Below, one piece after another: positions 49,438 through 57,149 of a DNA stretch of 64,000 nt. The notes beneath the pieces were generated by a model. It saw only the letters and a list, made by a program, of their open reading frames with translations. It was not told the DNA's origin and did not search any database. Origin of the DNA: CAVOGJ01 sp963700865 (lineage in GTDB: Bacteria; Planctomycetota; Planctomycetia; Pirellulales; Pirellulaceae); the NCBI GenBank assembly GCA_963700865.1, contig CAVOZC010000022.1, positions 248,001-312,000 of the forward strand. The letters are read 5' to 3'. The position numbers were made by a program, and so were the translations under genes. The number at the start of each line of letters is the position of its first letter. Within the stretch, counting starts at the first letter, position 1.

Positions 49438-50630
49438 GCGGCAGCGCGCTGCCGTAAGCTGCGTACGTCGCCTGGCGACGGCGGCTGGCTTGTTTTCTCA
49501 CCGAGGCGCGGAGCCACGGAGACCGGTTGGCAACGTGCTGGCGGCACTGGCACCCTCTGCGATCTCCGTGGCTCCGTGAGAATCAACTGCCGGCAAGAAA
49601 GAGGCTCCCCGTGGCTCGGTGGCTGCCCGAGGCTAGCGCCTACGGCTCAGGACGATGTGGTGCTCCTTTGCGGGCTTATCATCCTCCCATCAGCGTCTAT
49701 TAGTGCGCATCAGCGGTTCACAAAACGACCGTTTTGCGGCAGCGCGCGGCCGTAGTCTGCGTAAGTCGCTTGGCGACGGCGGCTGGCTTGTTTTCTCACA
49801 GAGGCGCGGAGCCACGGAGACCGGTTGGCAACGTGCTGGCGGCATTCGCACCCTCTGCGATCTCCGTGGCTCCGTGAGAATCAACTGCCGGCAAGAAAGA
49901 GGCTCCCCGTGGCTCGGTGGCTGCCCGAGGCTAGCGCCTACGGCTCAGGACGATGTGGTGCTCCTTTGCGGGCTTATCATCCTCCCATCAGCGTCTATTA
50001 CGCGCATCAGCGGTTCACAAAACGACCCTTTTGCGGCAGCGCGCTGCCGTAAGCTGCGTACGTCGCTTGGCGACGGCGGCTGGCTTATTTTCTCACAGAG
50101 GCGCGGAGCCACGGAGACCGGTTGGCAACGTGCTGGCGGCATTGGCACCCTCTGCGATCTCCGTGGCTCCGTGAGAATCAACTGCCGGCAAGAAAGAGGC
50201 TCCCCGTGGCTCGGTGGCTGCCCGAGGCTACGCGCCTACGGCTCAGGACGATGTGGTGCTCCTTTGCGGGCTTATCATCCTCCCATCAGCGTCTATTAGT
50301 GCGCATCAGCGGTTCACAAAACGACCCTTTTGCGGCAGCGCGCTGCCGTAAGCTGCGTACGTCGCTTGGCGACGGCGGCTGGCTTATTTTCTCACAGAGG
50401 CGCGGAGCCACGGAGACCGGTTGGCAACGTGCTGGCGGCATTGGCACCCTCTGCGATCTCCGTGGCTCCGTGAGAATCAACTGCCGGCAAAAAAGGGGCT
50501 CCCCGTGGCTCGGTGACTGCCCGAGGCTAGCGCCTACGGCTGACGACGATGTGCTGGTCCTTTGCGGGCTGTGTCATCCTCCCATCAGCGTCTATTACGC
50601 GCATCAGCGGTTCACAAAACGACCGTTTTC
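49438..50630. repeat. Four tandem copies of a ~298-bp repeat
   Basis: Units start at 49438, 49736, 50033 and 50332 (each begins GCGGCAGCGCGCTGCCGTAA or a near match), with periods of 298, 297 and 299 bases and only a few differences between copies. Each unit contains an inverted repeat, in copy 1 GGAGCCACGGAGA (49510-49522) and TCTCCGTGGCTCC (49563-49575), flanked by CTCAC and GTGAG. No protein is encoded consistently: frames change between units. The array lies between the PDZ gene and a convergent hypothetical gene, and diverged pieces occur at 9441-9513 and 52845-52925. Confidence 0.9.
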
Positions 50631-50708
50631 CAAAAACTCCATAAATTGGATGGATAGCCCCTGAGCGTATCGTAACGTCAGATTTGGGTTTTTGAGCTTG
50701 ATGCTTGC

Positions 50709-52404
50709 CTATTCCGGACTACTGCTAAAAACCGCTCGAAATGCAGCACGTAGTTTCTTGTGGGCGTCGAACTTGGCCACGAATTCGCTCTCCCGCCGCC
50801 CGCCCTTGGCCCGCATCACGTCGAACAGTGCCTTCCGTTCTGGCTTTGACCAGGACCCGACGTCCAGACAGGCAACCAGCGGAGCCCATCGCTCGCACGC
50901 TTGCCGCTCTTCCGCGGGAAGCTTGTGACCACGGCGGCGATGGGAGCAGCCGCGCGGCTTCGTCGGACAATTCCCGGGTGGCCCGTTCCCGATCGGCTCC
51001 AAAGCGGTCCGCGAGCAAGCGCGTGACGGTCTCGCCGACTTCCGCCAGCGGAAATTCGCCGATCACGTCGTCCCGTGGCTGTCCCAGGTCGAGGTAGACG
51101 TTGTGGGGGACAAGTTTATTGAGCGTGTCGAGCGATGAACGGTGCGCGGGGTCGCGATGCATCCGTTTCAGCTCGCGCGCCATGGTCCGCAGCACACCGC
51201 GGTCGCGCGCTCGAAATCCCAGCTTCTGATAGAACCACCATGCGCCCGACTTCAAGCCCTCGTCGTTGCCGTGGCCGAGCTGATACGGGTAGACCGTAAA
51301 GGTATCGACGTTGAACAGCGAGCGCACCATTGCCAGGACCCGAGCGTAGACGTGCGCTGCTTCCGCACCGCGGTAGGTGTCGAACACGTTATAAGCGATT
51401 TCCGCCGATTCCATCAGCGCGCTGGTCAGCACGTAGCCGATCGGAATACCGTTCTTCAGCGTCAGGAACGCGTAGACGCATTCGAGCAGCAGCCGCCGCT
51501 CCGGCTTGACACCGATGCAGACGAACTGCAGGTTTTCTCCGCAGTCGACGATGCGTACATCGCGCGGATCACCGTGTATGAATGCGTCCAGGTCGCGCTC
51601 GCGAGTGACCATCGCGTCGCGGGCCATGGCCACCAGTCGCTCACCGTCTTGCAACGACACGTTTTCGATGGAAACGGGCGGCACCAGAACCTCACGTCGC
51701 AAGTCTGGACGCGGCCGCTGCAGCGAACTGGACTGAAAGGCCGTTTTGCCACCGGCCAGCAAGCGTGCGTACGCGATGGACCGTCCGCACCCCATGGCAG
51801 CCGCAACAGGAGCTCCAGCTCGTTCCAGAAGCACTCCCGGACTCCACGAATCGACGGCCATGGCCTGGATCCGCTTGACCAGGAATTCGGCGTCGCTTTC
51901 TGCCGGCGACTTCAGGTGCGCGATCCACTCCGCGGGACTCAAGTCCAGCGAGTCCAACGCGGGTGTCTCGGCCCACAGGGCGAACAGCGGCATGCGTTCG
52001 ACCAGCATTTCCTCGTGATGAAAGTAGTCCCACTCAATGGAAAGCCGCGGGCCGAAACGCTGCACGAGCCATGCCGCCGTCTGCCAATAGAAGGAAAACT
52101 CGATCGGTGTTCCGGCGATGCCTGAATTGGCCAACTCTTCACGATGACGGCGCAAATCTGATCTTTCCGCGAAGCGTGCGAGTTCGCCTTCAACACGGGC
52201 AAGTACGGTCGCATCATCGGGATAAGCACGCAGGAAAAGCAGGCACTCGTGCAGTTCGAACACGTCGCGCGCCCGCGCGAGCCTGGCCTTCGACAGGATT
52301 TGAATCAGCCCAAGCTTTTCTGCGGCCCACTGCTCGCCGAACTCCGCGCGGATTCTGCGCAGTTTCGATAACGCCCTGCTTGCCGGTCTACTCGTTGCCA
52401 TCAA
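50709..52404 (-). CDS. Hypothetical protein with GNAT-like segment (frameshifted at the C-terminus)
   Basis: About 565 residues. Not recognised as a whole. The section GAWWFYQKLGFRARDRGVLR and the strands before it (ECVYAFLTLKNGIPIGYVLT) resemble a GNAT acetyltransferase ending, at about residues 320-420. The N-terminal 230 residues are helical with conserved-looking Trp and Phe (FSFYWQTAAWLVQRFGPRL). The frame breaks near 50935; the proper end reads HKLPAEERQACERWAPLVAC and ends AAFRAVFSSSPE at 50709. Soluble, no signal peptide. Catalytic activity is uncertain. Convergent with the repeat array and PDZ gene. Confidence 0.55.
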
Positions 52405-52573
52405 TTGATCGCTGGAAGGCGGGTCGTACTAAAAGGATACGCACAGTCGCAGCCGTGACGTTCAGAAAGCGAAAGGAAGCTCTCTTGGCGCTCGCGGCCT
52501 GTGTCACCTGCATGCTACATAAACATCCAGGACACTCAAGTGGGAACGGCTTCAGTAATCATGGTTTGCGGGT

Positions 52574-52798
52574 GTGGATGACCGCCCGAACGCCCTTTGT
52601 AGCAGTTTGCCCTCGTCGAATGGCGATTTCAATGCCGACGGCGTGGTGGATTGCCAGGACGTCATCCTCGGGAACGGCGACAAGTTCAACAGCTCGGATG
52701 GGGTTGCTGCCGTGCCGGGGATCGGCGGCTCTTGGATCGCCGCGCTCGTCGGATTGGCCGTTGCTGGACGATGTTCAGGGCTGTTCAACAACTCGTAG
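52574..52798 (+). pseudogene. Remnant of an exported protein: dockerin-like repeat plus C-terminal sorting segment
   Basis: An open frame of 74 codons without a good ribosome-binding site. It contains SNGDFNADGVVDCQD, a calcium-loop repeat of the dockerin type I kind, then VPGIGGSWIAALVGLAVAGR, a hydrophobic stretch ending in Arg as in PEP-CTERM-like sorting tails. In planctomycetes such tails close large exported enzymes; here everything upstream is missing, so this is a broken C-terminal end. Confidence 0.55.
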
Positions 52799-52844
52799 CA
52801 CGGTGAAGTTCCTGATCGGCACCGTAATACCGCCCATTTACGGC

Positions 52845-52925
52845 GTCGCGCGGCCGTGGTCTCGATAAGTGGTTTCGGGACGGCCCCCGCCCCCTGGTTT
52901 TCTTTTTACTCACGGAGGTCCGTGT
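52845..52925 (+). repeat. Diverged copy of the tandem repeat element
   Basis: GCGCGGCCGTGGTCTCGATA and GGTTTTCTTTTTACTCACGG line up with GCGCGGCCGTAGTCTGCGTA and GGCTTGTTTTCTCACAGAGG of the second tandem unit. Spacing is similar, with several differences. Confidence 0.45.
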
Positions 52926-53055
52926 GACCATGCAAGCCTGGTTCGGTGACGGGCAAACTTCGATGATCTCCCGCAAGTCGCCAGGAAGGTCTCCGTCTGA
53001 TGTGCGACCCATTTCGGAACGGCCGGTCTTCCTCGGCGACTTCCCATTGGTGCCA

Positions 53056-54462
53056 TCAAGATTCTTCGGACATGATCTCCAAGGCCAGGATCGATACGTC
53101 GTCTTTGGGGCCGTGCTTCACGCACCAACGCTTGATGGAGCCCTGAAGCAAGGACACGCTCGCCTCCAGAGATTGTGTTTGGCCAAGTTCGATGATCTCC
53201 AGCATCTGCCTCTTCGAGAACTCGTTCAAATTCTCATCCATCGCTTCCGGAACGCCGTCCGAATAGAGATACAGCCGACCACCGGGGGCGAGCGTCACGG
53301 CTTGCTCGTCGTAGTCCATGTCCTCGACCCAGCCGATCACCATGTTGCTCCCCTCCAACAACGTCGGCGCTGCCCCTCGCGCTACGTGCACGACCGGATC
53401 GTGACCGGCAGAGACAAAACGGAACTCCAGCGTGCTGAGCTTCAGTACGCCATACAGCATCGTAAAGTACAGGCCGTTTTGCTGCTCCATTTGAAAGCGT
53501 CGATTCAGTTCGCATGCCACTTCGGACGGCGGGACAATTCGGAGTCCGCCTGATTGGTCGGCCTGCACCAGAAGTGAGGATGCCGAGAGGAGGGGGGTCA
53601 TCAGTCGTCCGATGGTCACCGACAGCAGCGACGAAGCGACGCCATGGCCGCTGACGTCGACCACGTAGAGGGCGATATGATCATCGTCCAATGAGAAGAA
53701 ATTCAAGAAGTCGCCTGCCAGTTCATCACAGGGAATGTACTGCCACGAAAAGCGAACTCGAGAGGTTTCAGGGCTGGATGTCGGCAATAGCGATCGCTGA
53801 ACCTTGGCGGCAGCGTCCAAGTCGCGGGTCATGCGGTCGTTGGCCGACTCCAGCCGACGATTCAGTGATTCCAACTCATCGTTCCAACGCTTCAGCTGTT
53901 CCTTGGCGACGGTCAGTTCTTCATTGGTCCGAACGAGTTCTTGATTCTTTTCGACGGCGTTCTCAAACGTGGACACCAGCAGATTCAGCACCTGTTGGCG
54001 ACCGGCCTTGACGGTGTACCGCGTGCCGCCCAGCGTGACGTCAAGCTGCTGTTCGTCGTCACCATCGCTCAGGGGCGTTGCCAGCAATGACGCCACGCGG
54101 GCAATCAAGAATTGAGGATCGTAAGGCTTGGTCACGTAGTTGTCCGCTCCGCAATGCAGGCCCTTGATGATATCTTGCGCATCCGCCAATGTCGAAAGCA
54201 GAATGAAGGGAATCGTGCGCAGGTTTGGATCATTCTTGACGATGCGACAGAGTTCGTAGCCGGTCATGATCGGCATTTCGATGTCTGAAATCACCAATGT
54301 CGGTCGCTGGCTTCGAATCATCTCCAAACCGATTTGGCCGTTTTCCGCTGATCGCACATCGTAGCCCGCCTCCCGCAACTTGTCGCACAAGATCTTGGCT
54401 TGAATTCGGCTGTCTTCGACGACCAGCAAGGACGTTTCCGCCGCGGGACCGGAATCATTCAT
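53056..54462 (-). CDS. Response regulator with PP2C (SpoIIE/RsbU-type) phosphatase output
   Basis: 468 residues. A receiver domain at about 10-125 (LLVVEDSRIQAK, the phosphorylatable Asp in VISDIEMPIMTGYEL, the Lys in YVTKPYD) is followed by a coiled coil at about 155-220. The C-terminal PP2C-like serine phosphatase domain (220-465) has metal Asp residues in DELAGDFLNFF, VVDVSGHGVASS, LYSDGVPEA and GPKDDVSILAL. RsbU-type domains dephosphorylate STAS anti-sigma antagonists. Start ATG 54462; it lies 13 bases after the cheB stop. It is the last gene of the chemosensory operon, so phosphoryl flow from CheA may control this phosphatase. The target is unknown: no STAS gene is in the window. Confidence 0.9.
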   Translation of the reverse strand: MNDSGPAAETSLLVVEDSRIQAKILCDKLREAGYDVRSAENGQIGLEMIRSQRPTLVISDIEMPIMTGYELCRIVKNDPNLRTIPFILLSTLADAQDIIKGLHCGADNYVTKPYDPQFLIARVASLLATPLSDGDDEQQLDVTLGGTRYTVKAGRQQVLNLLVSTFENAVEKNQELVRTNEELTVAKEQLKRWNDELESLNRRLESANDRMTRDLDAAAKVQRSLLPTSSPETSRVRFSWQYIPCDELAGDFLNFFSLDDDHIALYVVDVSGHGVASSLLSVTIGRLMTPLLSASSLLVQADQSGGLRIVPPSEVACELNRRFQMEQQNGLYFTMLYGVLKLSTLEFRFVSAGHDPVVHVARGAAPTLLEGSNMVIGWVEDMDYDEQAVTLAPGGRLYLYSDGVPEAMDENLNEFSKRQMLEIIELGQTQSLEASVSLLQGSIKRWCVKHGPKDDVSILALEIMSEES

Positions 54463-54475
54463 GATCAGCTTTCGT

Positions 54476-55564
54476 TCATGATCTGCGGCTAAGTTTGATA
54501 TGCCTGACGACCGCGGGTGCGACTTTACCCAGCGGCAACGTGCGATCGGCAAGCTGTTCATCGATCACCGCCTTGGGCATTCCATACACCACGCAATCGA
54601 CTTGGCTTTGAGCAAAAACGTAACCACCGGATTTCTTCAGTGCCCGACAGCCGTCAAGCCCATCACGCCCCATGCCGGTCAAGATTACGGCCAACGCGTT
54701 GCCTTTGAGGACATCCACGACGGAACGAAGCAGGTAATCCACCGAAGGTCGGACGCCATTTTCCGGCGGATCATTGGTCACTCTCACGAGCAGCCGATTT
54801 CCCTGGGAAGTCAGTCTCATTTGCCGGCCGCCTGCGGCAATGATTACCCTGCCCGCCACGGCTTCCATTTCGTCCGCTGCTTCGACCACTTCCAGCTCGC
54901 ACAGCTCATTTAGTCGCGCCGCGAGAGAATGAGTGTACGTCGCCGGCATGTGTTGAACCACCAGCACGGGGACCGGCAATTCGCCCGGAAGTCTGGGCAA
55001 TACGGTTTTCAGCGCTACGGGGCCACCGGTGGACGTTCCCAAAATCACCGCTTCGCATGCGGATTGGGCTGAGGGCGCCGCTTCCGCGACATCGTTCACG
55101 TCCGTCATTTGTTTGGAAGCAGGCGTACGAGCCTGGCAATCGTCGTTGGCAGCGGACTCGCGAAAGGCGTTGATTTTCTGTTGCAGGTCGTTTCGCAGTT
55201 GTTGCCGATTCGCATCGGAATCACTTCCGGACGGTTTGAGGATGAAATCAAACGCCCCTTCCATCAGCGCATCGGTTGTGACCTGAGCGCCGCGAGACGT
55301 AAAACTGCTGACCATAATCGCTTTGGAGCGGAGGCGGCGGCGTTTGATCTCCCGCAGCAGTTCAATGCCATCCATGTCGGGCATCTGTACGTCCAGCGTC
55401 AACAGGTCGGGGTCCAGCCGCTCGATCTTTTCCAAGGCGTCGACCCCATCCTTGGCGACGCCAATTGCTTGAGCATGGTCGACGTGACGCAACACGTTTC
55501 CAATCGTTTGCCGATACAGCGCGGAGTCATCGACCACCAGAATTGTCGTGGGGCGGGATTTCAC
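54476..55564 (-). CDS. cheB: Chemoreceptor methylesterase CheB
   Basis: 362 residues. Receiver domain (LVVDDSALYRQT, Asp in LTLDVQMPDMDG, SSFTSRGAQ) and a methylesterase domain with Ser in LGTSTGGPVAL, His in VQHMPATYTHSLAARL and Asp in LTGMGRDGLDG. Glutamyl methylesters and glutamines on the MCP are its substrates. The start is GTG 55564, preceded by AGGAAG; the longer frame to 55636 would overlap cheY. It follows cheY by 10 bases. Confidence 0.95.
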   Translation of the reverse strand: MKSRPTTILVVDDSALYRQTIGNVLRHVDHAQAIGVAKDGVDALEKIERLDPDLLTLDVQMPDMDGIELLREIKRRRLRSKAIMVSSFTSRGAQVTTDALMEGAFDFILKPSGSDSDANRQQLRNDLQQKINAFRESAANDDCQARTPASKQMTDVNDVAEAAPSAQSACEAVILGTSTGGPVALKTVLPRLPGELPVPVLVVQHMPATYTHSLAARLNELCELEVVEAADEMEAVAGRVIIAAGGRQMRLTSQGNRLLVRVTNDPPENGVRPSVDYLLRSVVDVLKGNALAVILTGMGRDGLDGCRALKKSGGYVFAQSQVDCVVYGMPKAVIDEQLADRTLPLGKVAPAVVRHIKLSRRS

Positions 55565-55574
55565 TGTGCGCTTC

Positions 55575-55955
55575 CTAAGGTTGAATTTCGGCGATGAGAG
55601 ACTTCTCAAAAAACTCGCGCAGCTGGGTTTTTTCAAAGGGTTTGACGATAAAGTCCATCGCGCCGGCCTGGATACACTCCTTCAGTTTCGCTTTCTGATC
55701 CACGGCACTGATCATCACGATACGGGCTCGAGGATCGAATTGCATCAATTGCCTGAGCGCCGAGACACCGTCCATTTTAGGCATCACGATGTCCAAGGTG
55801 ACCAGATCCGGTTTCTGTTGTTGATACAAAACGAGTGCTTCCTCCCCATTTGACGCCTCACCTGCGATTTCCCACCCGACGTCTTCAGCGATTTCTCTAA
55901 TTCGTTTACGCATCAACAGCGCATCATCGACCACCAATAAGCGCTTTCCGCTCAT
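55575..55955 (-). CDS. cheY: CheY-like response regulator
   Basis: 126 residues, a receiver domain alone. Acidic pocket DD in LLVVDDALLMRKR, the phosphorylated Asp in LVTLDIVMPKMDG, Ser/Thr in VMISAVDQ and Lys in DFIVKPFEKTQ. It should be phosphorylated by CheA of the same operon. ATG 55955 with GGGAGAAG upstream is a good start. With no flagellar or pilus genes in the window, its output partner is unclear. Confidence 0.9.
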   Translation of the reverse strand: MSGKRLLVVDDALLMRKRIREIAEDVGWEIAGEASNGEEALVLYQQQKPDLVTLDIVMPKMDGVSALRQLMQFDPRARIVMISAVDQKAKLKECIQAGAMDFIVKPFEKTQLREFFEKSLIAEIQP

Positions 55956-55978
55956 GACCGCTTCTCCCGCCTGTTGTC

Positions 55979-56464
55979 TCATGATAGCTCGATCGGGTCT
56001 TGTCCCACGATCTCGATCAGCACGATGCCATTTTCCGTATCCAACGTCATGCGTCTGCCTTGTTCACCGCCGCAGTGTTTCGCCAGGATCGGAATGCGCA
56101 GATTGCGCAGCAGCTGTTCGCACGATTCGATGTTTTGCAGACCAATGTTCGCGGCGACCGTCGTGGAGAACATGCTTGCGCCGCCAGCGATTTTGGCCGT
56201 CAATGTCAGCCTCTGCCCCCCAAGATGTTCCATTTGCTCGATCAACGCCGGAATGGCCGTGTCAACAAACTTGCCTGGTCGATCGACTTTCCCTCTCGAG
56301 TCAGGCAACACGATGTGAGCCAATCCTCCGATCTTCCGCCGACGATCGTGAAGAGCCACACCGACGCACGAGCCAAGCAAGGTGCGCAGCGAGTTTCCCG
56401 CACCGGCAACGCACATCTCGCCCATGCGAATGGACGCACGATTCGCTTGTGTTATCGCTTCCAT
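55979..56464 (-). CDS. cheD: Chemoreceptor glutamine deamidase CheD
   Basis: 161 residues. It deamidates MCP glutamines and works with CheC. The catalytic Cys-His-Thr set is in RTLLGSCVGVALHD and KIGGLAHIVLP. GGGGACG lies before the ATG at 56464; the longer TTG-start frame to 56530 would overlap the cheC-like stop. It lies 28 bases after that stop and 23 bases before cheY. Confidence 0.9.
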   Translation of the reverse strand: MEAITQANRASIRMGEMCVAGAGNSLRTLLGSCVGVALHDRRRKIGGLAHIVLPDSRGKVDRPGKFVDTAIPALIEQMEHLGGQRLTLTAKIAGGASMFSTTVAANIGLQNIESCEQLLRNLRIPILAKHCGGEQGRRMTLDTENGIVLIEIVGQDPIELS

Positions 56465-56492
56465 GTGGCAACGTCCCCGCTTACAATCGGCC

Positions 56493-57149
56493 TCATCGCT
56501 GGCACGAATTTCCGACAAGCAATTCGGCAAGCCGCGACATGGATGCAGCGTCGGGCACGAATAACAGCGTCCATTTCACCGGAACCCCATCGATCTGGAA
56601 TCGCGTTGTCGCCAGAATTACCTGATCAAGCGAGATTGCCTGATCCATTAACGCGAACTCCATCAGGCTCTCGGCGAATTCGCGGCTGAACGTTGGAGGC
56701 GCTGGTACAAGTTCCACCGCTCCGCGGGGGCTGCTGAGACATGCGGCTAACGAATTGAGGTAGGCGCAGCACACGATGTTGGTCGTCTCGAGCGCCGCCG
56801 ATGTCGCCATTTCCGTCCACTGTGTGGTGGTTCCCCGAGGCTGGCCCAGCAGCATGTCGGCCAGGGCAAGTCCGCTGGCGTCATCAAAGGCCAGGATCAT
56901 CTCGCCGCTGAGGACGCCTTGGATCTCCATCGCACAGAAACAAAGCGGTTCGTCATCGCCGGCAAGGACTGCGGTCGCCTGGTCCAACGGCAGTCGCTGA
57001 AGCGAATCGATCTCGACGACAGACGGTTTGCCGATCCAGCTGGCAAGCGCTTTCGATGCCTGCGCGGATCCTCGGTGCAATGATGACTCAAGGTCAGCCA
57101 GTTGCGTGTGCGTCGGAAGTTTGCCACCCGGATCGATCAAGTGATCCAT
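56493..57149 (-). CDS. CheC-like phosphatase
   Basis: 218 residues. CheC/CheX/FliY family, dephosphorylates CheY-P. One active-site motif of the S/D-x3-E-x2-N type is seen as SAALETTNIV; the second site of full CheC proteins is not clear. The protein pairs in position with cheD, as in Bacillus and Thermotoga. Its ATG overlaps the end of cheA by 13 bases. Confidence 0.75.
   Translation of the reverse strand: MDHLIDPGGKLPTHTQLADLESSLHRGSAQASKALASWIGKPSVVEIDSLQRLPLDQATAVLAGDDEPLCFCAMEIQGVLSGEMILAFDDASGLALADMLLGQPRGTTTQWTEMATSAALETTNIVCCAYLNSLAACLSSPRGAVELVPAPPTFSREFAESLMEFALMDQAISLDQVILATTRFQIDGVPVKWTLLFVPDAASMSRLAELLVGNSCQR

Larger units (their letters stand above)
52405..53055. other. Intergenic region with remnant sequences
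   Basis: 651 bases. It holds a truncated dockerin-like coding remnant (52574-52798) and a diverged copy of the tandem repeat element (52845-52925). No intact gene seen. Confidence 0.5.

Noticed and set aside
49655..50299. 214-codon open frame through the tandem repeats
   Set aside because: The frame is kept only by chance of unit lengths, changes between units, and has no start signal or domain; the repeat is better seen as non-coding.
49438..50630. CRISPR array
   Set aside because: Units are about 298 bases and identical along their whole length; there are no short repeats with unique spacers and no cas genes.
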